Assembly (NCBI RefSeq): GCF_029714405.1
Contig: NZ_CP121650.1
Coordinates: forward strand, 1,741,001 to 1,805,000
Reading direction: 5' to 3'
Length of the DNA: 64,000 nucleotides
DNA from: Bradyrhizobium sp. CB82
GTDB taxonomy: Bacteria > Pseudomonadota > Alphaproteobacteria > Rhizobiales > Xanthobacteraceae
Part shown: piece by piece, positions 1-7,529 of the stretch
How positions within the stretch are numbered: the first letter of the stretch is position 1
How the letters are laid out: the number at the start of each line of letters is the position of its first letter
The notes under the pieces: model-generated
The model's input: the letters and a program-made list of their open reading frames with translations, nothing else
The model's database searches: none
What the model was told of the DNA's origin: nothing
Translations under genes and position numbers: made by a program

Positions 1-742
1 CGATCAACACCCGGGAGAAGCCGAATCCCACGACCCACGCATCAAAGCTCATGCATATCCGACGAAACGTCTCCGCATCCAGATGGCGGATGACATAGGC
101 GCCGAGCGGTACACCAACGGCAACACAGGGAACAAGAACCCATAAGATGTTCTGGCTTTCAGCCGTAAACAGGCCAAGCTGGTAATAGACGATGGCCGTC
201 ACGCTCGACTCGGCCACGCGAACCAATGCGAGACCGGCCCGAAATTCGGTTTTGACCAGCCCTTGGTTGTTGAACAGGATCGCCAGCGGCGGTCCCGAGA
301 TGGTGGTGACCGAATACAGGATGCCCAGCGCAGTTCCGAAGGGAAGACCAACCAACCATGTCTGCCGAATTGGTCTCCGCCAACCCGCTGCCTGAATCAG
401 GATGAGGGGCAGAATGAGTGCGTAGGTCCCGAGTTTGATCCAGCCTGGCTGAACCGAAGTGAGAATCCAGGCTCCGATTCCAATGCCGGGCAGGAGCCCG
501 GCGATGATTGGAAACACCCTTTTCCATACAGCAGCAACGCCGCTCAAATTGATGAATAGAACGTAGAAGTTGGTGACTACCTCGACGAGGACGACGGCGG
601 GATTCAGGATGCGATTTGCATAGAAAACGAGAGCCACCGGCACGGTGAGCGAGGAAAACCCATAGCCGAGCGCGCCATTTACGAAGGCTGCAAGAAAAGC
701 GATGCCAGCGAGAACGATCACCGCAGTATCAAGAGGAGGCAT
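1..742 (-). CDS. TauE/SafE family sulfite/sulfonate exporter, 3' end cut by window
   Basis: This is a polytopic inner-membrane protein of the TauE/SafE family, which usually exports sulfite, sulfoacetate or related anions. The reading frame runs from an ATG at 742 off the left edge of the window, so the C-terminus is missing. Translation begins MPPLDTAVIVLAGIAFLAAF and continues with the family-typical NGALGYGFSS and a later TISGPPLAILF segment between hydrophobic helices. A GGGGAG ribosome binding site lies just upstream of the ATG. About 247 residues are visible, close to a full-length protein of this family. The substrate cannot be told from sequence; no sulfur genes adjoin it. Confidence 0.85.
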   Translation of the reverse strand, partial: MPPLDTAVIVLAGIAFLAAFVNGALGYGFSSLTVPVALVFYANRILNPAVVLVEVVTNFYVLFINLSGVAAVWKRVFPIIAGLLPGIGIGAWILTSVQPGWIKLGTYALILPLILIQAAGWRRPIRQTWLVGLPFGTALGILYSVTTISGPPLAILFNNQGLVKTEFRAGLALVRVAESSVTAIVYYQLGLFTAESQNILWVLVPCVAVGVPLGAYVIRHLDAETFRRICMSFDAWVVGFGFSRVLI

Positions 743-881
743 CGTTGGCTCCCCATACGGGCAAATGGTCGCCTGCGAGGCGACCGACCTTTATCCTATC
801 ACCATCCTATCACTTCTAGCGGTCTGTTTGCAGGTTGGAACCCTGCGGGGCTCGCTCTTTAAGCTATCTCAACGTGTCTTC

Positions 882-1349
882 TTAAGGCCGATGCTCGCAG
901 ACGTCGACCCATTCGGCGCCGACGAGCTCAGCCAACCGGTCAGGTGCGATGCGCACCGCGCTGTGGGTCGAGCCCGCGGCGGGCACCACGATGTCGAACG
1001 CCTTCAGCGACATGTCGCAATAGATCGGCAGCGGCGCCTTCAGCCCGAACGGGCAGACGCCGCCGACCTCGTGGCCGGTGATGTCGGCGACCTCTTCGAG
1101 GCCAAGCATCTTCGGCTTGCCGCCGAACTGTGTCTTCACCTTCTTGTTGTCCATGCGCGAGGTTCCGGCCGCGACGATCAGGATGACGCGCTCGCCGATC
1201 CGCAAGGACAGCGTCTTTGCGATGCGACCGGGCTCGACGCCATAGGCCTCGGCGGCAAGCGGCACCGTCGCCGAGCTGATCGGCGATTCGATCACGGTGA
1301 TATCGGGGGCTTTCTCGGCGAAGAAGTCGCGAACGGATTGAAGGCTCAT
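882..1349 (-). CDS. YbaK/EbsC-type aminoacyl-tRNA deacylase
   Basis: The 155-residue product begins MSLQSVRDFFAEKAPDI and matches the YbaK/ProX editing-domain family, which hydrolyses mischarged aminoacyl-tRNA (Cys-tRNAPro or Ala-tRNAPro) in the cytoplasm. Visible family marks are KTLSLRIGE near residue 45, the conserved DNKKVK lysine patch, and GHEVGGVCPFGL, where the GGVxPxG loop forms the substrate pocket. An upstream extension of the frame is possible, but this ATG overlaps the stop of the upstream gene as ATGA, a normal sign of translational coupling. It should therefore be co-transcribed with the dehalogenase-like gene before it. Specificity between ProX, YbaK and orphan members is not resolved. 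Confidence 0.86.
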   Translation of the reverse strand: MSLQSVRDFFAEKAPDITVIESPISSATVPLAAEAYGVEPGRIAKTLSLRIGERVILIVAAGTSRMDNKKVKTQFGGKPKMLGLEEVADITGHEVGGVCPFGLKAPLPIYCDMSLKAFDIVVPAAGSTHSAVRIAPDRLAELVGAEWVDVCEHRP

Positions 1350-2086
1350 AGGCGGGCGGCAATCTCGGGCAGTTCGGATAGTGAGCGGACACGATGATCG
1401 GGCGCAAGGCCCAGCTCGTCCATCTGGGTCCGGATCGCCTTGAACATCGTCAGCGGTGCCACGAGATCGCTCTCGACGCAAGCCAGTGCCATGGCTTCCG
1501 GCGTCACCCGCTCGATCCAGGCGACGTTCAGCCCGAATGCCTTGGCGCCGGCGACGTCCCACGGGTTCGAGGAGATGAACAGCACCTCGTCGGGTTGCGT
1601 GCCGAGCACCTCGCCGATCAACGCATAGGCCTCCGGGCTCGGCTTGAAGACCGTCTTCGCATCGACGCTGATCGTGGCATCGAGCAGATGATCGAGGCCG
1701 GAATTGCGCACGAGCGCATCAAGCATGTCCGGGCTGCCGTTGGAGAGGATGGCGAGCTTGCGCGGCTTCAGCGCTGCGAGCGCGCTTGCTGCATCCGGAT
1801 AGAGATCGAGATGCAAATACTTCTCGATCACGCGCTCGAATGTCTCGCGCTCGTAAGCGAGCCCGAGCACGCGCAGCGTGTAGGCGAGCGACTCGCGCGT
1901 CACCGCGGCGAAATCCTGGTAGCGCCGCATCAGCGAGCGCAGCCAGGTGTATTCGAGCTGCTTGATACGCCAGACCTGCGTGATGATCTCGCCGTAGCCT
2001 GGAAACGCATCCTCGGTGATGTCAGCGACCGACTGGATGTCGTAAAGCGTTCCGTAGGCGTCGAAGACGACGGCTTTGAGGCTCAT
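1346..2086 (-). CDS. Haloacid dehalogenase type II (HAD superfamily)
   Basis: The 246-residue protein has the HAD core in the order expected for L-2-haloacid dehalogenases: nucleophile motif FDAYGTLYD at residues 8-16, AILSNGSPDM in the middle, the KPSPEAY lysine motif, and SSNPWDVAGAKAFG near residue 176. Such enzymes hydrolyse (S)-2-haloacids to (R)-2-hydroxyacids through an aspartyl ester. The S-S-N-x-W-D motif is the hallmark of the dehalogenase rather than the phosphatase branch. The start was chosen at MSLKAVVFDAYG because GGAGGAG precedes it; the frame itself extends 16 codons further. Its stop overlaps the YbaK-family start by 4 nt. Confidence 0.87.
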   Translation of the reverse strand: MSLKAVVFDAYGTLYDIQSVADITEDAFPGYGEIITQVWRIKQLEYTWLRSLMRRYQDFAAVTRESLAYTLRVLGLAYERETFERVIEKYLHLDLYPDAASALAALKPRKLAILSNGSPDMLDALVRNSGLDHLLDATISVDAKTVFKPSPEAYALIGEVLGTQPDEVLFISSNPWDVAGAKAFGLNVAWIERVTPEAMALACVESDLVAPLTMFKAIRTQMDELGLAPDHRVRSLSELPEIAARL

Positions 2087-2152
2087 TGGCCGCTCCTCCC
2101 AGGCGTTGCGGGGCAAGGACCATACCCCGCTCATTCGAACGGGACGGTCAGT

Positions 2153-2587
2153 TTACCGTGCTTTGGTATTCGAGGCGTCGCGCTGGGCGAAGACTCGGCT
2201 GACTTCCGCGATGTGCTCCGTGCCCCAGGAGCAGAGTGGCACGAGGGCTTCGGCCAGACTGCGGCCCAAAGCGGTGAGGCTGTAGTCTACCCGCGGAGGC
2301 ACCTCCTTGTAGTCAGTCCGTTTCACGAGACCATCGGCCTCCAGCTCCTTGAGCTGCTGGATCAGCATCTTGTCGCTAACGTGGCGTACTGCCCGCCGGA
2401 GTTCGCCGTAGCGGGTCGGGCCGCCTTGAGCGAGGAAGTACAGGATCAGCGGCTTCCACTTGCCGGCGATGACCCGCAACGTCGCATCGAGCCCGCACGT
2501 GAAGCCCGGCAAATTCGGCGTGCAGCTCTGGACAGGTGGTGGCATCTGCGCCAGCGATGAGGTCGGGTCTGAACGATCTGAGGACAT
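2153..2587 (-). CDS. HxlR-family winged-helix transcriptional regulator
   Basis: This is a 144-residue HxlR-family DNA-binding protein. The body carries the family pattern IAGKWKPLILYFLAQG, then RYGELRRAV and the MLIQQLKELEADGLV recognition region, ending with a TALGRSL wing. Two cysteines precede the domain (C22 and C31); in HypR and QorR relatives, N-terminal cysteines sense electrophiles or disulfide stress. It is transcribed divergently from an SDR oxidoreductase 86 bp away, and an inverted repeat lies between them. That arrangement suggests it represses the SDR gene and itself, as in other HxlR/oxidoreductase pairs; the regulation is inferred. Confidence 0.88.
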   Translation of the reverse strand: MSSDRSDPTSSLAQMPPPVQSCTPNLPGFTCGLDATLRVIAGKWKPLILYFLAQGGPTRYGELRRAVRHVSDKMLIQQLKELEADGLVKRTDYKEVPPRVDYSLTALGRSLAEALVPLCSWGTEHIAEVSRVFAQRDASNTKAR

Positions 2588-2595
2588 TTTTCTGG

Positions 2596-2617
2596 GTACT
2601 TACCAAAAGGTGCATAC
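2596..2617. promoter_or_regulatory. Probable HxlR operator (inverted repeat)
   Basis: Two 9-bp half sites, GTACTTACC and GGTGCATAC, face each other across AAAA between the divergent hxlR-type and SDR genes. The outer GTA/TAC and inner ACC/GGT agree while the centre of each arm is degenerate. The spacing and sequence resemble operators reported for QorR/HypR-type HxlR regulators. Confidence 0.55.
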
Positions 2618-2673
2618 TTGTCGATAGGTGGGTACGCCGCCAGCTCAGTGCAACCTCAATGAAGGAGCACATC

Positions 2674-3408
2674 ATGAGCAGACTACAGGGCAAGACGGCA
2701 GTGGTGACCGGCGGCGGAACCGGCATCGGACTTGGCGCGGCGAAACGGTTCGTCGATGAAGGCGCGTTCGTCTATCTCTTCGGGCGGCGGCAGGAGCCGC
2801 TCGATGCCGCCGTGGCGCAGCTCGGGTCCTCGGCGCGCGCCGTCAGGGGCTCGGTGACGGATCTGTCCGATCTCGACCGGCTGTACGCGGCGGTCAAAGC
2901 CGAACGAGGCGGGCTCGACATTCTGTTCGCCAACGCCGGGACAGGGTCGTTTGCGCCACTCGGCGAGATCACGCCCGAGCATTACGATCAGATATTCGAC
3001 GTCAATGTGAAGGGGCTGGTGTTCACGGTGCAGAAGGCGCTGCCACTGATGACGAAGGGGGCGTCGATCATTCTCACCGGCTCGAGCACGGGGGTGATGG
3101 GGACGCCGCAGTTCAGCATCTACAGCGCGACCAAGGCCGCGATCCGCAATCTGGCGCGCAGCTGGGCGCAGGACCTGCGCGGCACCGGCATCCGCGTCAA
3201 TGTGCTGTCGCCGGGGCCGACCAAGACTGAGCTGGCACTGGAGGTCGTGGGCGAGGAAGCGTTCAATGCGCTCGGAAGCATGACGCCGCTCGGGCGCGTT
3301 GGAGACCCGATTGAGACGGGTGCCGTGGCCGCGTTCCTGGCGTCATCGGACAGCAGCTTCATGACCGGCGGCGAGGTTTTCGTCGATGGAGGCCTCGCAC
3401 AAGTCTGA
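2674..3408 (+). CDS. SDR-family NAD(P)-dependent oxidoreductase
   Basis: The 244-residue protein is a classical short-chain dehydrogenase. It shows the cofactor loop TGGGTGIG near residue 12, an RR pair after beta-2 suggesting NADPH preference, the NAGTGSF segment, catalytic Ser in LTGSSTG, the active-site YSATK, and a C-terminal TGGEVFVDGG typical of FabG-like SDRs. The start is the ATG after AAGGAG, which gives the usual short N-terminus MSRLQGKTAVVTGG. A longer open frame upstream overlaps the regulator promoter and is unlikely. Substrate is unknown; divergent pairing with an HxlR regulator suggests a role in handling quinones or reactive carbonyls. Confidence 0.9.
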   Translation: MSRLQGKTAVVTGGGTGIGLGAAKRFVDEGAFVYLFGRRQEPLDAAVAQLGSSARAVRGSVTDLSDLDRLYAAVKAERGGLDILFANAGTGSFAPLGEITPEHYDQIFDVNVKGLVFTVQKALPLMTKGASIILTGSSTGVMGTPQFSIYSATKAAIRNLARSWAQDLRGTGIRVNVLSPGPTKTELALEVVGEEAFNALGSMTPLGRVGDPIETGAVAAFLASSDSSFMTGGEVFVDGGLAQV

Positions 3409-3482
3409 GGACTTGAGCGCCTGAGCATGAGGGCTTCGGTCATTGGGATCGAAGCCCTCAATGCGTTGCGACGAGGATGCGC

Positions 3483-4367
3483 CTAGATCCCCAGCAGCTT
3501 CCTTGCGTTCGCCTTGAGCACCTTCGGCCGGATCTCGTCGCGGATGTCGATCTTGGCGAAATCAGCCAGCCACCGGTCCGGTGTGATCACCGGCCAGTCC
3601 GAGCCGAACAGCATCTTATCCTGCAGGATCGAGTTGATGTAGCGCACCAGGATCGGCGGGAAATATTTCGGCGACCAGCCGGACAGGTCGATATAGACGT
3701 TCGGCTTGTGGGTCGCGACCGACAGCGCTTCCTCCTGCCAGGGGAAGGAGGGGTGGGCGAGGATGATCTTGAGGTCGGGGAAATCCGCCGCCACGTCATC
3801 CATGTACATCGGGTTGGAATATTTCAGCCGCATCCCCATGCCGCCGGGCATGCCCGAGCCGACGCCGGTCTGGCCGGTATGGAACAGTGCGATCGCGCCG
3901 CCATTGTTGATCTCTTCATAGAGGGGATAGGCCATGCGGTCGTTGGCATAGAAGCCCTGCATGGTCGGGTGGAATTTGAAGCCGCGCACGCCGTATTCCT
4001 CGATCAGCCTGCGCGCCTCGCGCGCGCCGAGCTTGCCCTTGTGCGGGTCGATCGAGACGAAGGGAATGAGGACGTCGAGATGTTCGGAGGCGACCTCGAG
4101 CATCTCGTAATTGTTGTAGCGGCGGAAGCCGGTCTCGCGCTCGGCATCGACCGGGAAAATCACGGCAGCGATTTTCTTCGAGCGGTAGTAGGCCGCGGTC
4201 TCGGGCACGGTCGGCGGATGCTTGTTCGGCGACTTGAAGTACTCCGCCATCTGCGCCTGGAAATCGTCATAGCCGTCGTCGGGGTGGCAACCGCAGGGCT
4301 CCTCGGCGTGGGTGTGGATGTCGATCGCCATGACGTCGTCGATATTGGGCAGCTTCAGCTTGGGCAT
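3483..4367 (-). CDS. Amidohydrolase-2 family protein (ACMSD-like)
   Basis: The 294-residue product belongs to the amidohydrolase-related family that includes 2-amino-3-carboxymuconate semialdehyde decarboxylase and gamma-resorcylate decarboxylase. The metal-site motif IDIHTHAEE lies at residues 15-23, followed by GFKFHPTMQGF, LFHTGQTG, ILAHPSFPWQEE and the terminal FGSDWPV aspartate motif. In Bradyrhizobium and Rhodopseudomonas related proteins act in aromatic degradation, for example hydrolysing 4-hydroxyphenyl-beta-ketoacyl-CoA; which reaction applies here cannot be read from sequence. The start MPKLKLPNIDDV was preferred over a long upstream extension through repetitive DNA. A palindrome sits 29 bp upstream. 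Confidence 0.82.
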   Translation of the reverse strand: MPKLKLPNIDDVMAIDIHTHAEEPCGCHPDDGYDDFQAQMAEYFKSPNKHPPTVPETAAYYRSKKIAAVIFPVDAERETGFRRYNNYEMLEVASEHLDVLIPFVSIDPHKGKLGAREARRLIEEYGVRGFKFHPTMQGFYANDRMAYPLYEEINNGGAIALFHTGQTGVGSGMPGGMGMRLKYSNPMYMDDVAADFPDLKIILAHPSFPWQEEALSVATHKPNVYIDLSGWSPKYFPPILVRYINSILQDKMLFGSDWPVITPDRWLADFAKIDIRDEIRPKVLKANARKLLGI

Positions 4368-4395
4368 TGGTTTTCTCCCGACCGTTGCAAATTGA

Positions 4396-4408
4396 TTATA
4401 TGATATAA
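4396..4408. promoter_or_regulatory. 13-bp perfect palindrome upstream of the amidohydrolase gene
   Basis: TTATAT-G-ATATAA is a perfect inverted repeat with one central base in otherwise GC-rich DNA, 29 bp from the amidohydrolase start codon. Size and position fit an operator for a GntR- or MarR-type repressor overlapping the promoter. The regulator is not encoded next door. Confidence 0.5.
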
Positions 4409-4422
4409 CGAATTTGGCAAGT

Positions 4423-4495
4423 CTCGTCGGACCAAGGCTCGTCGGACCAAGGCATCGTCGGACCGAGGCATCGTCGAAACAAGGCGTCGTCGAAA
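4423..4495. repeat. Short tandem repeat, 15-16 bp unit
   Basis: Four to five degenerate units of CTCGTCGGACCAAGG follow one another (starts near 4423, 4438, 4453, 4469 and 4485). The first two are identical; later units drift to CATCGTCGGACCGAGG and CATCGTCGAAACAAGG. The array lies in the 373-bp gene-free stretch between the amidohydrolase gene and rpmJ. The rest of that stretch holds a motif shared with position 49535 and nothing else I recognise. Confidence 0.75.
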
Positions 4496-4740
4496 GGCGA
4501 GGCCCCGGCCGGGCAAAGGGACCGATCCGGCCGTTTCGAGGGTCCTTTGCATGGGGTTGTTTTCCAGATTTAGTCGGCGCGGACCGGGCCGATCGCATTG
4601 ACATCGGCATTCGCCATGGCTTAGAACCCGCCGCATCCCGGGCGGTTGGTCCGCCGGCGGGAAAAATCTCATTTTGCCACATTCGCGCGTGCCGAAACGG
4701 TAGTGCCGAACACGGCCTTTCGAACGTTCAGGATTCTGCC

Positions 4741-4866
4741 ATGAAGGTCCGTAACTCGCTGAAATCGCTGCGCGGTCGCCACCGCGCCAACCGCCTGGTC
4801 CGCCGCAAGGGCCGGGTCTATGTGATCAACAAGGTGCAGCGCCGCTTCAAGGCTCGCCAGGGCTGA
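4741..4866 (+). CDS. rpmJ: 50S ribosomal protein L36, cysteine-free form
   Basis: The 41-residue protein reads [20 protein letters not shown] and ends [13 protein letters not shown], unmistakably bL36. It lacks the Cys-Cys-Cys-His zinc ribbon of the usual 37-38-residue form and has the longer zinc-independent C-minus layout that is standard in alphaproteobacteria. It binds 23S rRNA in the large subunit. The start is fixed by homology; an open frame extending upstream to 4414 runs through repeat DNA and is not coding. It stands alone here rather than in the spc operon, as is usual in this class. Confidence 0.95.
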   Translation: MKVRNSLKSLRGRHRANRLVRRKGRVYVINKVQRRFKARQG

Positions 4867-4979
4867 TCGGCAAGGGCTGAGTTCCCTGCCGGGCCTGCGC
4901 CCCGCAAGACCACGGTCTCACACGACTTTGACGCCGTCCTTGCTATGCAAGGGCGGCTTTGCGCGTTTACACTTTCACC

Positions 4980-5621
4980 ATGGCAGTGAGATTCTTGTTT
5001 GCGCACCCCCTCCGTCTGGCCGCCCTGTTGGCTGCGCTGATGGTCGTCGCGCCCGCTTTCGCGCAGGATGATCCCTCAGGTCCGCCTGTGAAGCAGAAGA
5101 AGCTTCCCGAGGCGCCGGCGAAACTGCCCAAGGTCGACCGCACCAAGAATCTCGATTTCCTGTTCGGCGCGCTGAAGGCGGCTCCAGATGATGTCAGCGC
5201 CAAGCACGTCGAGGCGCGGATCTGGGCGATCTGGCTCCAGACGCCCAGCGATACGGCGGCGCTGCTGATGACGCGGGCCAAGGCGGCCGTGGATGCGCAG
5301 AAGATCGACGTTGCAATCAAGCTTCTCGATGCCGTCATCAAGCTCCGCCCGGACTATGTCGAGGCCTGGAACCGGCGCGCCACGCTCTACTATATGCAGA
5401 ACGATTATGGCCGGTCGCTCGCCGACATCCGCGAGGTGCTGATCCGGGAGCCGCGCCATTTCGGCGCACTCGCAGGGCTCGGCATGATCATGCAGGAGAT
5501 CGGCGACGAGAAGCGCGCGCTCGATGCCTACCGCAAGGCGCTCGCCATCAACCCGCACCTCGACAAGATCCCCGACCAGGTCAAGTCTCTGACCGAGAAG
5601 GTCGAAGGGCGGGATATCTAG
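4980..5621 (+). CDS. Exported tetratricopeptide-repeat protein
   Basis: The product (213 residues from the ATG at 4980) starts with a signal peptide, MAVRFLFAHPLRLAALLAAL, with likely cleavage after AFA. The mature part carries TPR-type helices, clearest at DAVIKLRPDYVEAWNRRATLYYMQNDYGRSLADI-like residues around 118-150 and at FGALAGLGMIMQEIGDEKRALDAY near 168. Such small periplasmic TPR proteins mediate protein-protein contacts; no enzymatic role is implied. A TTG at 4959 is an alternative start, but the ATG gives a better signal peptide. It follows rpmJ by about 110 bp and may be transcribed separately. Confidence 0.8.
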   Translation: MAVRFLFAHPLRLAALLAALMVVAPAFAQDDPSGPPVKQKKLPEAPAKLPKVDRTKNLDFLFGALKAAPDDVSAKHVEARIWAIWLQTPSDTAALLMTRAKAAVDAQKIDVAIKLLDAVIKLRPDYVEAWNRRATLYYMQNDYGRSLADIREVLIREPRHFGALAGLGMIMQEIGDEKRALDAYRKALAINPHLDKIPDQVKSLTEKVEGRDI

Positions 5622-5754
5622 CCCCAAGTCGACGCTCTTTTGAGCGAAGGCGGAGCGGCGCCATTAACCACGCAGTGCGGAGCCGTCGAGCGAGGGGATG
5701 TCTTTCCTCTTCGCGCCGGCTTAGCTGCATGACAGCTGCAATTGGAGCTGTGCG

Positions 5755-6018
5755 ATGAAGCGCGAGATCCTAGCGGGGGCGTTGTTGCTGACGTCCGCAA
5801 CGGCCTGTCTCGCCGATGGGCTGTTCTGGGTGGTGGGCAACCGTGCCACCGGCAGATGCGAGATCGTGACCAGCAATCCCGTCATCATCGGCGACATCTG
5901 GTTCGGCGACGGTCCCTACAGGTCCAAGGCCGACGCCAAGCTTGCGCGGTCGACGATCCGTGCCTGTCCGAGGCCCGATCCCGACCAAGACAAGGACGAC
6001 GACGACAACGCGGACTAG
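5755..6018 (+). CDS. Small secreted hypothetical protein with acidic tail
   Basis: I do not recognise the family. The 87-residue product has a signal peptide (MKREILAGALLLTSATACLA), a central WVVGNRATGRCEIVT stretch with a basic/aromatic pattern, and an Asp-rich tail (DQDKDDDDNAD). The start is supported by GGAG seven bases upstream. Two cysteines remain in the mature part and could form a disulfide. It is monocistronic between unrelated genes. Confidence 0.68.
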   Translation: MKREILAGALLLTSATACLADGLFWVVGNRATGRCEIVTSNPVIIGDIWFGDGPYRSKADAKLARSTIRACPRPDPDQDKDDDDNAD

Positions 6019-6024
6019 GTTTGC

Positions 6025-6207
6025 CTAGTGCAGGATGTGGTCGCCGCGCTCGACGAGGCTCCGGTCCGCGGCAGCGGCATAGAGTTTTGCAAGCTCGGTT
6101 TCGAGATGCTCGTTGATCAGCAGCAGCGCCCGTACCGCGCCGCGCAGGTCACCACTGCAGCTCGCGACGATCTCGTCGATCGCAGCATCTTTTGATCGCA
6201 AACTCAT
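6025..6207 (-). CDS. Conserved-looking small hypothetical protein
   Basis: A 60-residue frame from ATG 6207 encodes MSLRSKDAAIDEIVASCSGD followed by an amphipathic helix (VRALLLINEHLETELAKLY) and ends GDHILH. A strong GGAGG site sits just before the ATG, which favours this short form over the 107-residue open frame. Helical content and size suggest a small cytoplasmic regulator or adaptor, but no family is recognised. It converges with the secreted protein gene, leaving only 6 bp between stops. Confidence 0.62.
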   Translation of the reverse strand: MSLRSKDAAIDEIVASCSGDLRGAVRALLLINEHLETELAKLYAAAADRSLVERGDHILH

Positions 6208-6509
6208 CGAAAAACCTCCAATCCAAAACAGAACAATCTGCCGCTCTTTCCCGCGTTCCTGTGGACTGCGTGGAGGATCGGCGCCCACCGCGCTTAAGAG
6301 ACGGAACCGACCGTGGCGATTATATGGAGGCGGTGATGACGGCCGCATGAACCGGCCCGGTTGGCCGCACGCTTCCAGCCGTCCATTGATTTTGTTGATA
6401 TTTTCCCGAGTTGAATTTTATTGATATCCACAGGCAGGGACTGTCAGCGGGACGCAAAGCCCGCGCGCATCGAAAAGAAACTGCCGGACGTTGAGACCGT
6501 AACCGCCAT
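6208..6509. other. Intergenic region with AT-rich patch
   Basis: This 302-bp stretch separates divergent genes. Around 6386-6430 it is clearly AT-rich relative to its surroundings and repeats the motif TTGATAT on either side of TTTTCCCGAG. It probably holds promoters for both flanking genes. No convincing ORF or stable hairpin was seen. Confidence 0.45.
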
Positions 6510-7493
6510 GTGCCCTGGATCGCCCGGACCATCTCCATGATCGTATTTTTTGTCGTGACGGCGCTCGTTGCACTTGTCGTCGTCACGCTGGCCGGCGTTT
6601 GGGTCGTTGAGCGCGCCTTCCCGCCGCAGGGTGAGATGATCGAGGTCGCCGGTGCAAGGCTGCACGTCGTCGATCTCGGTCCACGCGACGCTCCCTTGCC
6701 GATCGTCATGCTGCATGGCGCGAGCTCGAATCTGGAGGTGATGCGGCGTCCGCTCGGCGACCTGCTTGCCGAAAAGCATCGCGTGATCCTGATCGATCGC
6801 CCCGGCCATGGCTGGAGCACGCGCGCGCGGCTCGAGGATTCGACGGCCGAGGTGCAGGCGCGAATGGTCGACGAGGCGCTTGCCAAGCTTGGCATCGGTC
6901 GCGCGGTATTCGTGGTGCATTCCTGGAGCGGGGCGCTCGGTGCGCGGCTTGCGCTCGATCACGCCGATCGTGTCGCCGGTCTCGTCATGCTGGCGCCGGT
7001 CACCCATCCCTGGCGCGGCGGCGTCGGGCGCTACAACGAGATCATTGCAACGCCGGTGATCGGCCCGCTACTCGCCTACACCATCACGCTGCCGCTCGGC
7101 TATCTGCTTGCAACGCCCGGCGCGCGCAACGTTTTCCTGCCGCAGATGATGCCGGACGGCTTCGTGCAGGATTCCGCGACGCCGCTGCTGCTGCGCCCGC
7201 GCGAGTTCATCGCCAATGCCTATGATCTGGTGACGCTGAAGGAGTCGGTGGCCGCGCAGGCTCCGCGCTATGGCGAGATTTCCGCGCCGACCGTGGTCAT
7301 CGCCGGCGAGCCCGACAAGACGGTGTCCACCAATATCCACGCCCGCCCGTTCGCCGCGACCGTGCCGAATGCGAAGCTGATCGTGCTGCCCGATCTCGGC
7401 CACATGGTGCAGAACACCGTGCCGGACCTGGTGAAGGCCGAGATCGAGGCGATGATCGCCGCGATCGCGGCCGAGACGGCGCCCGCCGATTAG
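6510..7493 (+). CDS. Membrane-anchored alpha/beta-fold hydrolase
   Basis: This is a 327-residue alpha/beta hydrolase anchored by an N-terminal transmembrane helix (residues 8-32, SMIVFFVVTALVALVVVTLA). The fold is visible from VMLHGASSNLEVM (oxyanion loop), IDRPGHGWS, the nucleophile elbow VVHSWSGALGARLAL, and late DKTV aspartate and DLGHMVQ histidine. The nucleophile elbow reads H-S-W-S-G, with His in the first glycine position. The start is GTG at 6510 or ATG at 6537; both leave the membrane helix largely intact. Substrate unknown; haloperoxidase/esterase-like members of this fold are common in rhizobia. Confidence 0.82.
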   Translation: MPWIARTISMIVFFVVTALVALVVVTLAGVWVVERAFPPQGEMIEVAGARLHVVDLGPRDAPLPIVMLHGASSNLEVMRRPLGDLLAEKHRVILIDRPGHGWSTRARLEDSTAEVQARMVDEALAKLGIGRAVFVVHSWSGALGARLALDHADRVAGLVMLAPVTHPWRGGVGRYNEIIATPVIGPLLAYTITLPLGYLLATPGARNVFLPQMMPDGFVQDSATPLLLRPREFIANAYDLVTLKESVAAQAPRYGEISAPTVVIAGEPDKTVSTNIHARPFAATVPNAKLIVLPDLGHMVQNTVPDLVKAEIEAMIAAIAAETAPAD

Positions 7494-7529
7494 CGGCCGC
7501 CAAATCTCGCTGCGTTACGTCTCGTCCCG

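Noticed and set aside
1..4400. A dedicated dehalogenation island
   Set aside because: Only one dehalogenase-type gene is here; its neighbours are unrelated and base composition does not change.
4414..4740. N-terminal extension of rpmJ
   Set aside because: It translates the tandem repeat and intergenic DNA; L36 homology begins exactly at 4741.
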